In this document: positions 16,352-23,643 of the stretch, piece by piece | How positions within the stretch are numbered: position 1 is the stretch's first letter | Layout: the number at the start of each line of letters is the position of its first letter | Assembly (NCBI RefSeq): GCF_016213215.1 | Contig: NZ_JACRAW010000069.1 | Span: 1 to 47,858 of the forward strand | DNA from: Bradyrhizobium sp. | GTDB lineage: Bacteria > Pseudomonadota > Alphaproteobacteria > Rhizobiales > Xanthobacteraceae | Direction: 5' to 3' | Length of the DNA: 47,858 nt | Notes under the pieces: model-generated | Databases searched by the model: none | Seen by the model: only the letters and a program-made list of their open reading frames with translations | Told to the model about the DNA's origin: nothing | Position numbers and translations under genes: made by a program

Positions 16352-16514
16352 GAATGTTTCTTGAGGTCGGTAAGCTCGACGGCGAAGTCGGAAGTACTAC
16401 GTGGGCAAGGCGCGGGCAGGGTCTGCGTCCGCGTTACCGCGAGCCTTGTCCGAGGTGAGTCCAATCATCCAAGCTGATCAGAGCGGCCGAGATCACCGGG
16501 ATGGGAGAGCAAGA

Positions 16515-16691
16515 TTGGCTGACACGCACCAGGCGATGACCATCATTGCAACGGCGATCTTGGATGCTCTCAAGGAGCAACCCCCGCACCAGATGGGGAC
16601 TGAGGAAGCCAAGATCGTCGCAAAGTGTGTCGTCGAGGCGCTGGCCGATGCCCAGCTGGAAATCGTGCCTGTCCAGAGCAGCAACGAATGA
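16515..16691 (+). CDS. Small conserved-looking helical protein
   Basis: A protein of 58 residues if it starts at TTG 16515 (GGGAG at 16503-16507), or 96 residues from GTG 16401 (GGAAG upstream). The C-terminal part (AMTIIATAILDALKEQPP and AKIVAKCVVEALADAQLEIVP) reads like an ordered helical domain; the extra N-terminus of the longer form looks non-coding. I do not recognise the family. It lies between stress genes. Confidence 0.5.
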   Translation: MADTHQAMTIIATAILDALKEQPPHQMGTEEAKIVAKCVVEALADAQLEIVPVQSSNE

Positions 16692-16739
16692 TGGATCGGT
16701 CAAGGCTGCGCACGACCTGGGGTGCGCACGCCAATGCGT

Positions 16740-17000
16740 CTAGAATTTCGAGACAGTCGCAGCCTTCAAATCAGCTTCGGCATGTGAGTTGGAAGCAACC
16801 GCAGCGCCGAGATTACCTGTGCGGATAAGCTTCTGGGCGTCAACCTCCTTGCTGATAGCCGCGATGGAATCTCCAATCTTGTCCACGATGCTCCTGAGTT
16901 CGTGCTCCGTCACGCCAAGCCGTTTCTTGATTGTCCTGACCTGCCGCGCATCGGTGAGGTCCAGTCTGTTGCGAATGGGCGTCCGTTTTACAGTGCGCAT
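16740..17000 (-). CDS. DUF3606-domain small protein
   Basis: An 86-residue protein whose LDLTDARQVRTIKKRLGV, then LRSIVDKIGDS, match the DUF3606 domain, a short helical domain common in stress-related small proteins of Rhizobiales with no known function. I chose ATG 17000 because GGAG is 9 bases upstream; a longer frame to 17099 adds an unrelated basic leader. A near-EcfG sequence (GGAAC-N16-GATT on the minus strand at 17049-17025) lies upstream but misses the -10 consensus. Confidence 0.7.
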   Translation of the reverse strand: MRTVKRTPIRNRLDLTDARQVRTIKKRLGVTEHELRSIVDKIGDSIAAISKEVDAQKLIRTGNLGAAVASNSHAEADLKAATVSKF

Positions 17001-17193
17001 GATGGCGTGCTCCGATGCGAAGCTAATCGACGCGGACAGGGAATGTTCCAGCCTGCGCCTCAAGATCGCTTTGGATCCGAAGAAGCCGTGCTTCGGCACC
17101 TCGATCGCACTCGCGGAACGGTGTAATCCGATCGGGCTGTCTCCGTCGTCCGATCGGAGTCTCTTCCGAACTCCGGCGGAGGGCTGAGCTCGG

Positions 17194-17529
17194 CTACTTC
17201 TTGAGACTGAGGATAAACGCGATCAGATCGTCGGTATCGGACTCCGAAATGATCAGGTTGGGCATTCGGTTGTGATTGGAGCGAAGAAACACCTTCAGGG
17301 AAAGCGGCGTGGTTGAGGACAGATTGGCTATTTCCGCGAAGCCGGAAGGACTCTCAGCGCCGGTCCGACCGCTAACCTGATGGCATTGCATGCAAAGCGT
17401 AGCCGCCGTTCGACGTCCTGCAGAGGGATCTCCACTGACAGGCTGGGCCGACGTTTCCCCGCCAATTGCATACGACGCGACAAAAAGGGCTGACACGAAA
17501 AGGCCGCGACAAACATCGGAAGCGTTCAT
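17194..17529 (-). CDS. Small c-type cytochrome
   Basis: A 111-residue exported monoheme cytochrome c. Residues 1-33 resemble a signal peptide. The heme-binding CMQCH motif lies at about 47-51 and the likely axial Met is in NRMPN near residue 89. Size and layout fit a class I periplasmic electron carrier. Its ATG overlaps the stop of a small upstream frame (ATGA, 17526-17529), and it is the last gene of the PepSY / regulator / kinase set, so it may serve the same redox function as the cytochrome b561 on the other side. Confidence 0.85.
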   Translation of the reverse strand: MNASDVCRGLFVSALFVASYAIGGETSAQPVSGDPSAGRRTAATLCMQCHQVSGRTGAESPSGFAEIANLSSTTPLSLKVFLRSNHNRMPNLIISESDTDDLIAFILSLKK

Positions 17530-17645
17530 TCGAGCACCGGATGGGTTTCGTTTTCGATCTGCAGTATCACCCGGCGGCCAGCCGGCGGCAAGCCGAGCCA
17601 TCGTCTGGTCGAAATGGCCAACCAGAAGACTCCAACACCAACCAA
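17526..17645 (-). CDS. Possible small membrane ORF coupled to the cytochrome c
   Basis: A 39-codon frame from TTG 17645 begins five bases after the kinase stop and ends in an ATGA overlap with the cytochrome c start. It encodes a hydrophobic stretch (VGVGVFWLAIS) and then a basic and an acidic segment. The same frame stays open upstream inside the kinase gene. No good ribosome binding site is visible, so expression would depend on coupling to the kinase. It could equally be chance, but the exact ATGA junction is suggestive. Confidence 0.33.
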   Translation of the reverse strand: MVGVGVFWLAISTRRWLGLPPAGRRVILQIENETHPVLE

Positions 17646-17650
17646 AGTGG

Positions 17651-19042
17651 CTATTGCATGGCCGATGATCTGGCGGGCGGATCCAGGGCCAGTGCCGGTG
17701 ATATCGTCGCCCTGAGACCACCCGGTGACGAATTGGACAGGTTCAGCTGCCAGCCATAAGCGTCGAGAACGTCCTGGACAATGGCGAGTCCGAGACCCGC
17801 GCCTCCGCCTCGCTCGTCGAGGCGAACGCCACGTTCGACGACGCGTGACAACAGGGCAGGCGCGATTCCCGTTCCGTCGTCTTCGATGACGATGGACGGT
17901 CCGACTGGACCGGACTCGGCCGCGATGAGGACGCGCCCTGCCGCATGGCGGACGGCGTTCTCCAGGAGATTGCCGAGCACCTCCGCCAGATCGGTCCTGT
18001 CGAACGGCACGCGAAAATCGTCGGGTATCTTCGGCTCGAACGTCACTCGTGAGCCCTGGGGCGTGCGCGACAGCGTCGAGACCAGTGACCGGACGAGGGG
18101 CGCGAGTTCAGTAGAGGACGTGCCTGCAGTTCGCGCGCGACCTCGCACTCTGGCCCGCGCCAGCTCGCGATCGACGTTTCGGCCCATCGCCTCGCCGACC
18201 GCTTCGATGTCCTCGGCGATTGCGTGCTCGCCACGTTCGTGGAGGCGGGATGCGTCGGCCGCAAGTGCCGCGAGCGGCGTCTTCAGGCCGTGGGCCAGGT
18301 CCGCGGCGCGGCTGCGCGACCGCTCGATCTCCTCTTCCTGGGCGTCGACCAGGGCATTGACCTCCTCGACCAGAGGCCTGACTTCGGCCGGCACCGAAGA
18401 TGGCAGACGCCGACTGCGCCCCGCCCTGATGTCGGCCACGCCACGGAGCAGGGCGGCAAGCGGACGCAAGCCGACGCTGACCTGGATCGAGGTCGCAATC
18501 GCCAGAACGCAGGCAAGAAGGACGAGCGCGATCGCGAGATCTTTCGCGAAGGCCGATGCGGCGGCGGAAACCCGCGCGAGGTCGGCGGCTACCGCCAGGC
18601 GCACCAGGACGCGCTTGCCGTCGGTCGAAAGCGTGACTGCGCGCTCCGCCAGCAGGAGCCGCTTTCCTTGCGGTCCCGCCACTTCGTGCTGGTGAACGTC
18701 GCCCGGCCCGAGCTTGTCCAGCGGGAGGTTCAAGGTCATGTCCCAGAGAGAACGGGAGCGCAGGAGCTGTCCCCGTTCGTCGCTGACCTGCCAGTAAAGC
18801 CCGGAAAGCGGATCGGCGAAACGCGGATCGCCTGGCGTCTGCGTCAGCACCAAATTGGACAGCGCGTCGACATCAATGCCGGCGAGCAGTTGCTTGAGAT
18901 GGACATCGAGATCTTCGGCGAGGTTGCGCGCGACATGCCGCTCGAACACGAGGACCAGCCCGCCGCCGGCGATCGCGAGGGCGACCAGGATGGCAACAAG
19001 CCCGCCGGCCACGAGCCGCAATCTCAGCGAATGCCAGTTCAT
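17651..19042 (-). CDS. PhoQ-like sensor histidine kinase
   Basis: A 463-residue membrane kinase. Two membrane helices (about 8-32 and 170-192) flank a periplasmic sensing domain, followed by a HAMP-like linker, a dimerisation region with the phospho-acceptor His251 in DLAHGLKTPLAAL (the PhoQ-type H-box), and an ATP-binding domain with N (NLLENAVRHA), G1 (EDDGTGIAP) and G2 (GGGAGLGLAIV) boxes. It overlaps the response-regulator gene by 4 bases and is its obvious partner. The signal is unknown; the PepSY and cytochrome neighbours suggest envelope redox or metal conditions. Confidence 0.92.
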   Translation of the reverse strand: MNWHSLRLRLVAGGLVAILVALAIAGGGLVLVFERHVARNLAEDLDVHLKQLLAGIDVDALSNLVLTQTPGDPRFADPLSGLYWQVSDERGQLLRSRSLWDMTLNLPLDKLGPGDVHQHEVAGPQGKRLLLAERAVTLSTDGKRVLVRLAVAADLARVSAAASAFAKDLAIALVLLACVLAIATSIQVSVGLRPLAALLRGVADIRAGRSRRLPSSVPAEVRPLVEEVNALVDAQEEEIERSRSRAADLAHGLKTPLAALAADASRLHERGEHAIAEDIEAVGEAMGRNVDRELARARVRGRARTAGTSSTELAPLVRSLVSTLSRTPQGSRVTFEPKIPDDFRVPFDRTDLAEVLGNLLENAVRHAAGRVLIAAESGPVGPSIVIEDDGTGIAPALLSRVVERGVRLDERGGGAGLGLAIVQDVLDAYGWQLNLSNSSPGGLRATISPALALDPPARSSAMQ

Positions 19043-19704
19043 GGCGTATCCGGCATGAAATAGCCGAAGCCGCGCCGCGTCTCGATGGCGCCGGCACCCA
19101 GCTTCTTGCGCACGCGCCCGATCAGCACTTCCAGAGTGTTCGAGTCGTGCTCCTCGCCGTGACCATAGACGTTCTCGTCCAATTCCAGCTGCGACACCAC
19201 CCGCCCGCGGTTTCGGAGCAGGTAGGCGACGAGACGGTATTCCAGCGGCGAGAGCGTGATCGGCACGCCGCGCCGCGTCACCTTCATTTGCCGCTCGTCC
19301 AGCGTGATCTCGCCTGCGCTCAGAATAGAGGAGGCGCGCCCCGTCGAGCGCCGCACGATCGAGCGCAGTCGCGCCAACAGCTCTTCCATTCGAAACGGTT
19401 TGGGCAGGTAGTCGTCGGCACCTGCATCGATCCCGTCCACCCGCTCGGCCCAGCTGCCCCTCGCGGTCAGGATGACGACCGGCATGTCGCGCCCGTTGGC
19501 GCGCCAGCGCTTAAGGACGGCAAGGCCGTCCATGCCCGGCAAGCCGAGGTCGAGGATGACGGCTCCATAATCCTCGGTGTCGCCGGCGAACCACGCGTCT
19601 TCCCCGTTGGTGACGGTTTCCACCACGTACCCGGAGGCTTCGAGCGTACGAGACACATCTGACGCGATGCGCGCGTCGTCCTCGACAACAAGTATGCGCA
19701 TCAC
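19039..19704 (-). CDS. OmpR/PhoP-family response regulator
   Basis: A 221-residue regulator: a receiver domain with the acidic pair Glu8-Asp9-Asp10, phospho-acceptor Asp52 (ILDLGLPG) and conserved Lys in LPKPF, then a winged-helix DNA-binding domain with the typical LEYRLVAYLLRNRGRVVSQ and VLIGRVRKKL signatures. It is coupled by 4-base overlaps to the PepSY gene before it (19701-19704) and the kinase after it. A direct repeat in the divergent region at 20057-20072 could be its binding site. Confidence 0.93.
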   Translation of the reverse strand: MMRILVVEDDARIASDVSRTLEASGYVVETVTNGEDAWFAGDTEDYGAVILDLGLPGMDGLAVLKRWRANGRDMPVVILTARGSWAERVDGIDAGADDYLPKPFRMEELLARLRSIVRRSTGRASSILSAGEITLDERQMKVTRRGVPITLSPLEYRLVAYLLRNRGRVVSQLELDENVYGHGEEHDSNTLEVLIGRVRKKLGAGAIETRRGFGYFMPDTP

Positions 19705-20015
19705 TTCTCCTTCGTCCGCTCGACCATGCCGCTGCGCGCGTCGACGTAGATCTCGAGGAGCCGTCCTCTGTGGTCGACGACGCGCAATTCGTACATCCAG
19801 CGGCCCATCTCCCGTTCCAGCTTGACGCGGACGATCTCGCCGGGAAGCTTGCCGCGAACGGCATCCAGGATTTCCGCGAGCGGGCGGATTTCGCCGGCCT
19901 GAAGCGCCTGCCGCGCCTCATCCTGGTCCCGGGCGGCGGAAGGCGTACCACCGAACGCGGCCAGGGCGGCGACCGCAAGCAACATCGTCCGAACGCGATG
20001 AAAGGTTAACGTCAT
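19701..20015 (-). CDS. Exported PepSY-domain protein (minus-strand copy)
   Basis: A 104-residue protein with a signal peptide (about 1-28) and a PepSY domain (EILDAVRGKLPGEIVRVKLER, MYELRVVDHRGRLLEIYVDARSG). PepSY domains bind peptidase or kinase partners in the envelope, and small PepSY proteins are often encoded beside PhoPQ-like systems. In-frame ATGs at 20027 and 20030 are alternative starts. It opens the operon with the regulator and kinase. Confidence 0.85.
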   Translation of the reverse strand: MTLTFHRVRTMLLAVAALAAFGGTPSAARDQDEARQALQAGEIRPLAEILDAVRGKLPGEIVRVKLEREMGRWMYELRVVDHRGRLLEIYVDARSGMVERTKEK

Positions 20016-20056
20016 GAAGCATCTCATCATCCAGGGATAAAGATGCCAGATCGAGC

Positions 20057-20072
20057 CTGACAAATCGCTGAC
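20057..20072. promoter_or_regulatory. Direct repeat in the divergent PepSY promoter region
   Basis: CTGAC occurs at 20057-20061 and again at 20068-20072, one helical turn (11 bases) apart. Spacing of this kind is typical of OmpR/PhoB-family binding sites. It lies in the 150-base gap between the two divergent PepSY genes and could serve both. The repeat is short, so support is weak. Confidence 0.25.
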
Positions 20073-20165
20073 TTCGATCAACAGGCGGCCGTTGGCGCCC
20101 TTCTGGCAGTCTCCTCGCCGTCGGCCCCGCGTGGTGCGGTGGCCCACCATCAGCAGGAGATATCT

Positions 20166-20438
20166 ATGCGCAAGATCGCCCTTTTGACCATCGCCGCGGC
20201 GGCCCTTGGAGCGGCAACGGCTCAGGCCGGAAGCCTGGGCAAGCCGTGCACCACGGCGCCCGAAGGTCAGTGGCTCTCGATCGAGCAACTGCAGGCCAAG
20301 GTCGAGGCGCTGGGCTTCAAGGTGGAGAAGGCCAAGCTGAAGAAGGCCTGTGGCGAGCTGTACACGCTCGACAAGAATGGAAACCGGGTCGAATTGTTCG
20401 TCGATCCGACCAACGGCCAGATCGTTGGCCGCCTGTGA
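20166..20438 (+). CDS. Exported PepSY-domain protein (plus-strand copy)
   Basis: A 90-residue protein with a clear signal peptide (residues 1-22, ending AQA) and a PepSY-like domain (SIEQLQAKVEALGFKVEKAK, then ELYTLDKNGNRVELFVDP). It has a Cys in each half (KPCTT and KKACG), which might form a disulfide. AGGAG precedes the ATG. It is divergent from the other PepSY gene and directly followed by the cytochrome b561 gene, a pairing often seen for PepSY proteins that modulate electron transfer or iron reduction. Confidence 0.85.
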   Translation: MRKIALLTIAAAALGAATAQAGSLGKPCTTAPEGQWLSIEQLQAKVEALGFKVEKAKLKKACGELYTLDKNGNRVELFVDPTNGQIVGRL

Positions 20439-20446
20439 CGGGCGAC

Positions 20447-21013
20447 ATGAGTCTCGTGAGCGATACGATCGAAGCCGGCGGCGCGACGCCGCCGGTGACG
20501 GTCAAGGTGTGGGACCCGTTCGTGCGGCTGTTCCATTGGTCGCTGGTCACATGCTTTGTGGTGGCCTATGCAACCGGAGACGAAATCGAGAAGGTTCACC
20601 TCGCGGCCGGATACACGATTGCCGGTTTGGTCGCGGCCCGCATCGTGTGGGGCGTGATCGGCTCCCGTCACGCGCGGTTCAGCGACTTCGTCCGGTCGCC
20701 GCGAGAGGTGCTGTCCTATCTCCGCGACGTGGTGCTCCTCCGGGCGCGGCGCTATCTCGGTCACAATCCTGCAGGCGGAGCGATGATCGTCGCGCTCCTT
20801 GCGGCCCTCATCGGCACCTGCACGACCGGCTTCATGATGACCACCGACGCCTATTGGGGAGCCAAGTGGGTGGAAGAGGTCCATGAGCTCTTCGCCAATC
20901 TCACCGTGGGCCTTGTGGTAGGGCACATCCTCGGCGTGCTGGTGGCCAGCTTCGAGCACAAGGAGAACCTCGTCGCCTCGATGATCAGCGGCAGGAAGAG
21001 AAAGGCGGATTAG
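20447..21013 (+). CDS. Cytochrome b561-family membrane protein
   Basis: A 188-residue di-heme membrane cytochrome with four helices. Likely heme-ligand His residues are in VRLFHWS (helix 1), KVHLAAGY (helix 2), and VEEVHEL and VVGHILG (helix 4). The WDPFVRLFHW start is typical of the b561 / Ni-Fe-hydrogenase cytochrome b group, which passes electrons between quinone and periplasmic partners. ATG 20447 is chosen; GTG 20435, overlapping the PepSY stop as GTGA, is also possible. It is likely cotranscribed with that PepSY gene. Confidence 0.87.
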   Translation: MSLVSDTIEAGGATPPVTVKVWDPFVRLFHWSLVTCFVVAYATGDEIEKVHLAAGYTIAGLVAARIVWGVIGSRHARFSDFVRSPREVLSYLRDVVLLRARRYLGHNPAGGAMIVALLAALIGTCTTGFMMTTDAYWGAKWVEEVHELFANLTVGLVVGHILGVLVASFEHKENLVASMISGRKRKAD

Positions 21014-21190
21014 CGAGGTGGCGCGATCGGTCGAAAATGGGGGCCGGGCGGACCGTCATGCGAGACGTCCGCTTTGCACCCAGACCGCTTGATCTTGAGA
21101 GGTAACTTTGAACCATTCTGGCCCGTCCTGAGACAGACGCACATCGTCAACAGCGCGGGACCGCGCTCGCCTGCGAGGGGCCCGCTCGCC

Positions 21191-21658
21191 ATGGAACGTC
21201 CTACCGTGTTTCTCAGCCGTCTCGGCAAGTTCGGCCTGATACCGATTGGCGTGCTGCTGCTGCTCGGAGCCGCCTACACGGCCTGGACCACAAGAGCGTG
21301 GCTCGCGCGCGCCGTTGAAGTGCGCGGGTCAGTGATCGAGATGGTGCGCGTGCGCAACAGCGAAAACACAGGCTATCTCTTCACGCCGATCGTGCGCTTC
21401 AAGACCGTGGCCGGCAGGACCATCGAATTCGAGTCCGGCGTGCGGACCAATCCGCCCGCTTACCGCACCGGCCAGACCGTCTCGGTCGTCTATGATCCCG
21501 AGGAGCCTCAATCGGCGGCGATCCGAGGGATGATTTCCCTTTGGCTCATGCCGATGATCCTGAGTTTCATCGGGTCCATCTTCCTTTTGGTCGGAACTGC
21601 CATGGTCGTGCTGAGTGGCCGGGTCGAACGAATGTTCGACCAGCCCGCCTCTGCGTGA
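21191..21658 (+). CDS. DUF3592 membrane protein
   Basis: A 155-residue protein with an N-terminal membrane helix (about 10-30), an extracytoplasmic beta-rich domain (VEVRGSVIEMVRVRNS, then YTPIVRFKT-like and GQTVSVVYDPEEP elements, typical of DUF3592), and a C-terminal helix (about 116-142). The ATG at 21191 follows a GAGGGG site. The function is unknown and no operon partner is evident. Confidence 0.8.
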   Translation: MERPTVFLSRLGKFGLIPIGVLLLLGAAYTAWTTRAWLARAVEVRGSVIEMVRVRNSENTGYLFTPIVRFKTVAGRTIEFESGVRTNPPAYRTGQTVSVVYDPEEPQSAAIRGMISLWLMPMILSFIGSIFLLVGTAMVVLSGRVERMFDQPASA

Positions 21659-21762
21659 TCCGTCGGCCAGGCCGGGCGTCTCGTCGTCTCGCCGTGTCGT
21701 AGTTCCGTAAGCCGCGGGGTGTCTGGAATGAGAGCGCTGCGTCACATCAACAGGACACATCC

Positions 21763-23466
21763 ATGATCGCCTTCCAGAGTCCGGCGCATCGGCAGACCTC
21801 CTGGCTGAGGCATTGCATGGCGCTGCTGCTGGCTTTGGCGGTGCTGCTCGGTCTTGAGGCGTCCGCGGATGCTGCCATCGAGAACCGGTCGAAGCTCTGG
21901 AATTCCTGCCGCATGGACGACGGCGAGGCCGGGCTCGCAGCCTGCATGGCGATCATCAGCACGCGCGGCATTCCAAGACAGGAGCGCGCGGCCGCGTACT
22001 ACAATCGGTGCTACAACTACCTCCTGCGGCACGACTACAGGAACGCACTGACGAATTGCGACCGGTCCCTCGAAGACAATCCGTCGTTCTACGACCCCTG
22101 GCTCGCGCGGTCCGTGCTCCGCAGTGGACTCGGCCAATTCGATCTCGCCATCTCTGACGCGACCCGGGCGCTGGCGGTGGCGACCAACAATTCCGACCGT
22201 GCCGGTGCGCTGCGCAACCGCGCCGCGGCCCATGTGCGACACGGCAACGGCGCGCAGAGCCGGGCCGACCTGGACCGCGCGGCCAAGCTGCAGCCCGGCA
22301 ACGTCTACAATTTCATCATGCAGGCTGACTTCCTGCTCCAGCTCGGCCGCCCGGACGAGGCGCTCTCATACGTTGCGCGCGCCCGGGCCGCTCGCAACGC
22401 CGCCGGCGACTACTCGCAGCAGAAGACCGCCTCGGACATCGGCGTGCTGCATAGCAAGGCCCTGGTGGGGGTGCAGCGCTTTTCGGAAGCCCTTTCGGTG
22501 CTGGACGGGCTGCTCAAGATAGACCCCAACAACGCCGAAGCGTTCGCGCTCAAGAGCCTGGCGGCGTCCCGAACGAGCAACATGGTGGCCGCCCGAGACG
22601 CGCTGGCGGCCGCGCGCCGGCTGCCGCTCTCCAGCGTCGATGCCGCCGACGTGTTCCGCGAGGCCGAGCAGGTTCTGCGCGAGCTGGACAGCAGCCTGGC
22701 GCCATCCCGCGAGGAGCCGGCGGCCCCAGGCAGGCAGCCGTCGCGAGAGCAGGCCAATCGCGTCGCGCTGGTGATCGGAAATTCCGCCTATCAGAACGTA
22801 ACCGCGCTCAACAATGCGGGGCGTGACGCGGAGGCCCTGGCTGCGGAGCTGGACACGCTCGGCTTCCGCAAGGTCACGCTCCTGCGCGACCTGACGCGCG
22901 AGCAGATGTTCGCTGCCCTGCGAGGCTTCGCGAGGGAAGCCGAGACGGCCGACTGGGCCGTCATCTATTTTGCCGGGCACGGGCTCGAGATGGGTGGAAT
23001 CAACTGGCTCGCGCCGGTGGATGCGCAGTTCAAGACAGATCGCGACGTTCGCCTCGAAGCGGTGTCGATCGACGAACTCAGCGCCACAATCGAAGGCGCG
23101 CGGGGACTCCGGCTGATCGTGCTCGACGCGTGCCGCAACAATCCGTTCACGACGCAGATGCGCCTGACCAACAGCACGCGTTCGCTCGGAAGCGGACTCG
23201 CGCGGGTGGAGCCCGAGGGTGGGACGATGGTCGCCTATGCGGCGAAGGCCGGTCAGGTGGCACAGGACGGAGAGGACGGCAACAGCCCGTTCATGAAGGC
23301 GCTGCTTAAGCGACTGAAGCAGCCGGGGCTGGAGATTTCCATGCTCTTTCGCTTCGTTCGTGACGACGTGTTGGCAGCGACGGGACGGCAGCAGGAGCCT
23401 TTCGTGTACGGTTCGCTTCCGAGCGAGCCCTTCTACTTCCGCACCGCGGCGACGGCCGCACGCTGA
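21763..23466 (+). CDS. Exported TPR-caspase (metacaspase-like) protein
   Basis: A 567-residue protein. A signal peptide (about 1-38) is followed by TPR-like helical repeats (about 60-300) and a caspase-like peptidase C14 domain (about 325-560). The catalytic pair is present: His406 in YFAGHGLE and Cys457 in LDACRNNP. Proteins with a caspase domain and TPR or Sel1 repeats are common in Rhizobiales, and most are uncharacterised. Targeting to the periplasm separates it from cytoplasmic cell-death caspases. It stands alone with 100-170 bases of non-coding sequence on each side. Function is inference beyond the protease fold. Confidence 0.87.
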   Translation: MIAFQSPAHRQTSWLRHCMALLLALAVLLGLEASADAAIENRSKLWNSCRMDDGEAGLAACMAIISTRGIPRQERAAAYYNRCYNYLLRHDYRNALTNCDRSLEDNPSFYDPWLARSVLRSGLGQFDLAISDATRALAVATNNSDRAGALRNRAAAHVRHGNGAQSRADLDRAAKLQPGNVYNFIMQADFLLQLGRPDEALSYVARARAARNAAGDYSQQKTASDIGVLHSKALVGVQRFSEALSVLDGLLKIDPNNAEAFALKSLAASRTSNMVAARDALAAARRLPLSSVDAADVFREAEQVLRELDSSLAPSREEPAAPGRQPSREQANRVALVIGNSAYQNVTALNNAGRDAEALAAELDTLGFRKVTLLRDLTREQMFAALRGFAREAETADWAVIYFAGHGLEMGGINWLAPVDAQFKTDRDVRLEAVSIDELSATIEGARGLRLIVLDACRNNPFTTQMRLTNSTRSLGSGLARVEPEGGTMVAYAAKAGQVAQDGEDGNSPFMKALLKRLKQPGLEISMLFRFVRDDVLAATGRQQEPFVYGSLPSEPFYFRTAATAAR

Positions 23467-23643
23467 GGCGCGCCGCCGTTGTCGTTGGCAGGTGGAGACC
23501 TGAGTTGATGATGGGCCCGGCTGACCGGTCGATGCCGCGCTCTCGGGGCGGCGGGGCAGGCGGCAGCAGCGGCGGCGGCAATGAATGACGGTCGCGCAGG
23601 CAAATGCGCCCCAAGGTTGTTGTGCCGCCATCCGCGTGCGATC

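Noticed and set aside
17025..17049. Minus-strand GGAAC-N16-GATT before the DUF3606 gene
   Set aside because: The -10 lacks the GTT core of EcfG promoters, so it is only a near match.
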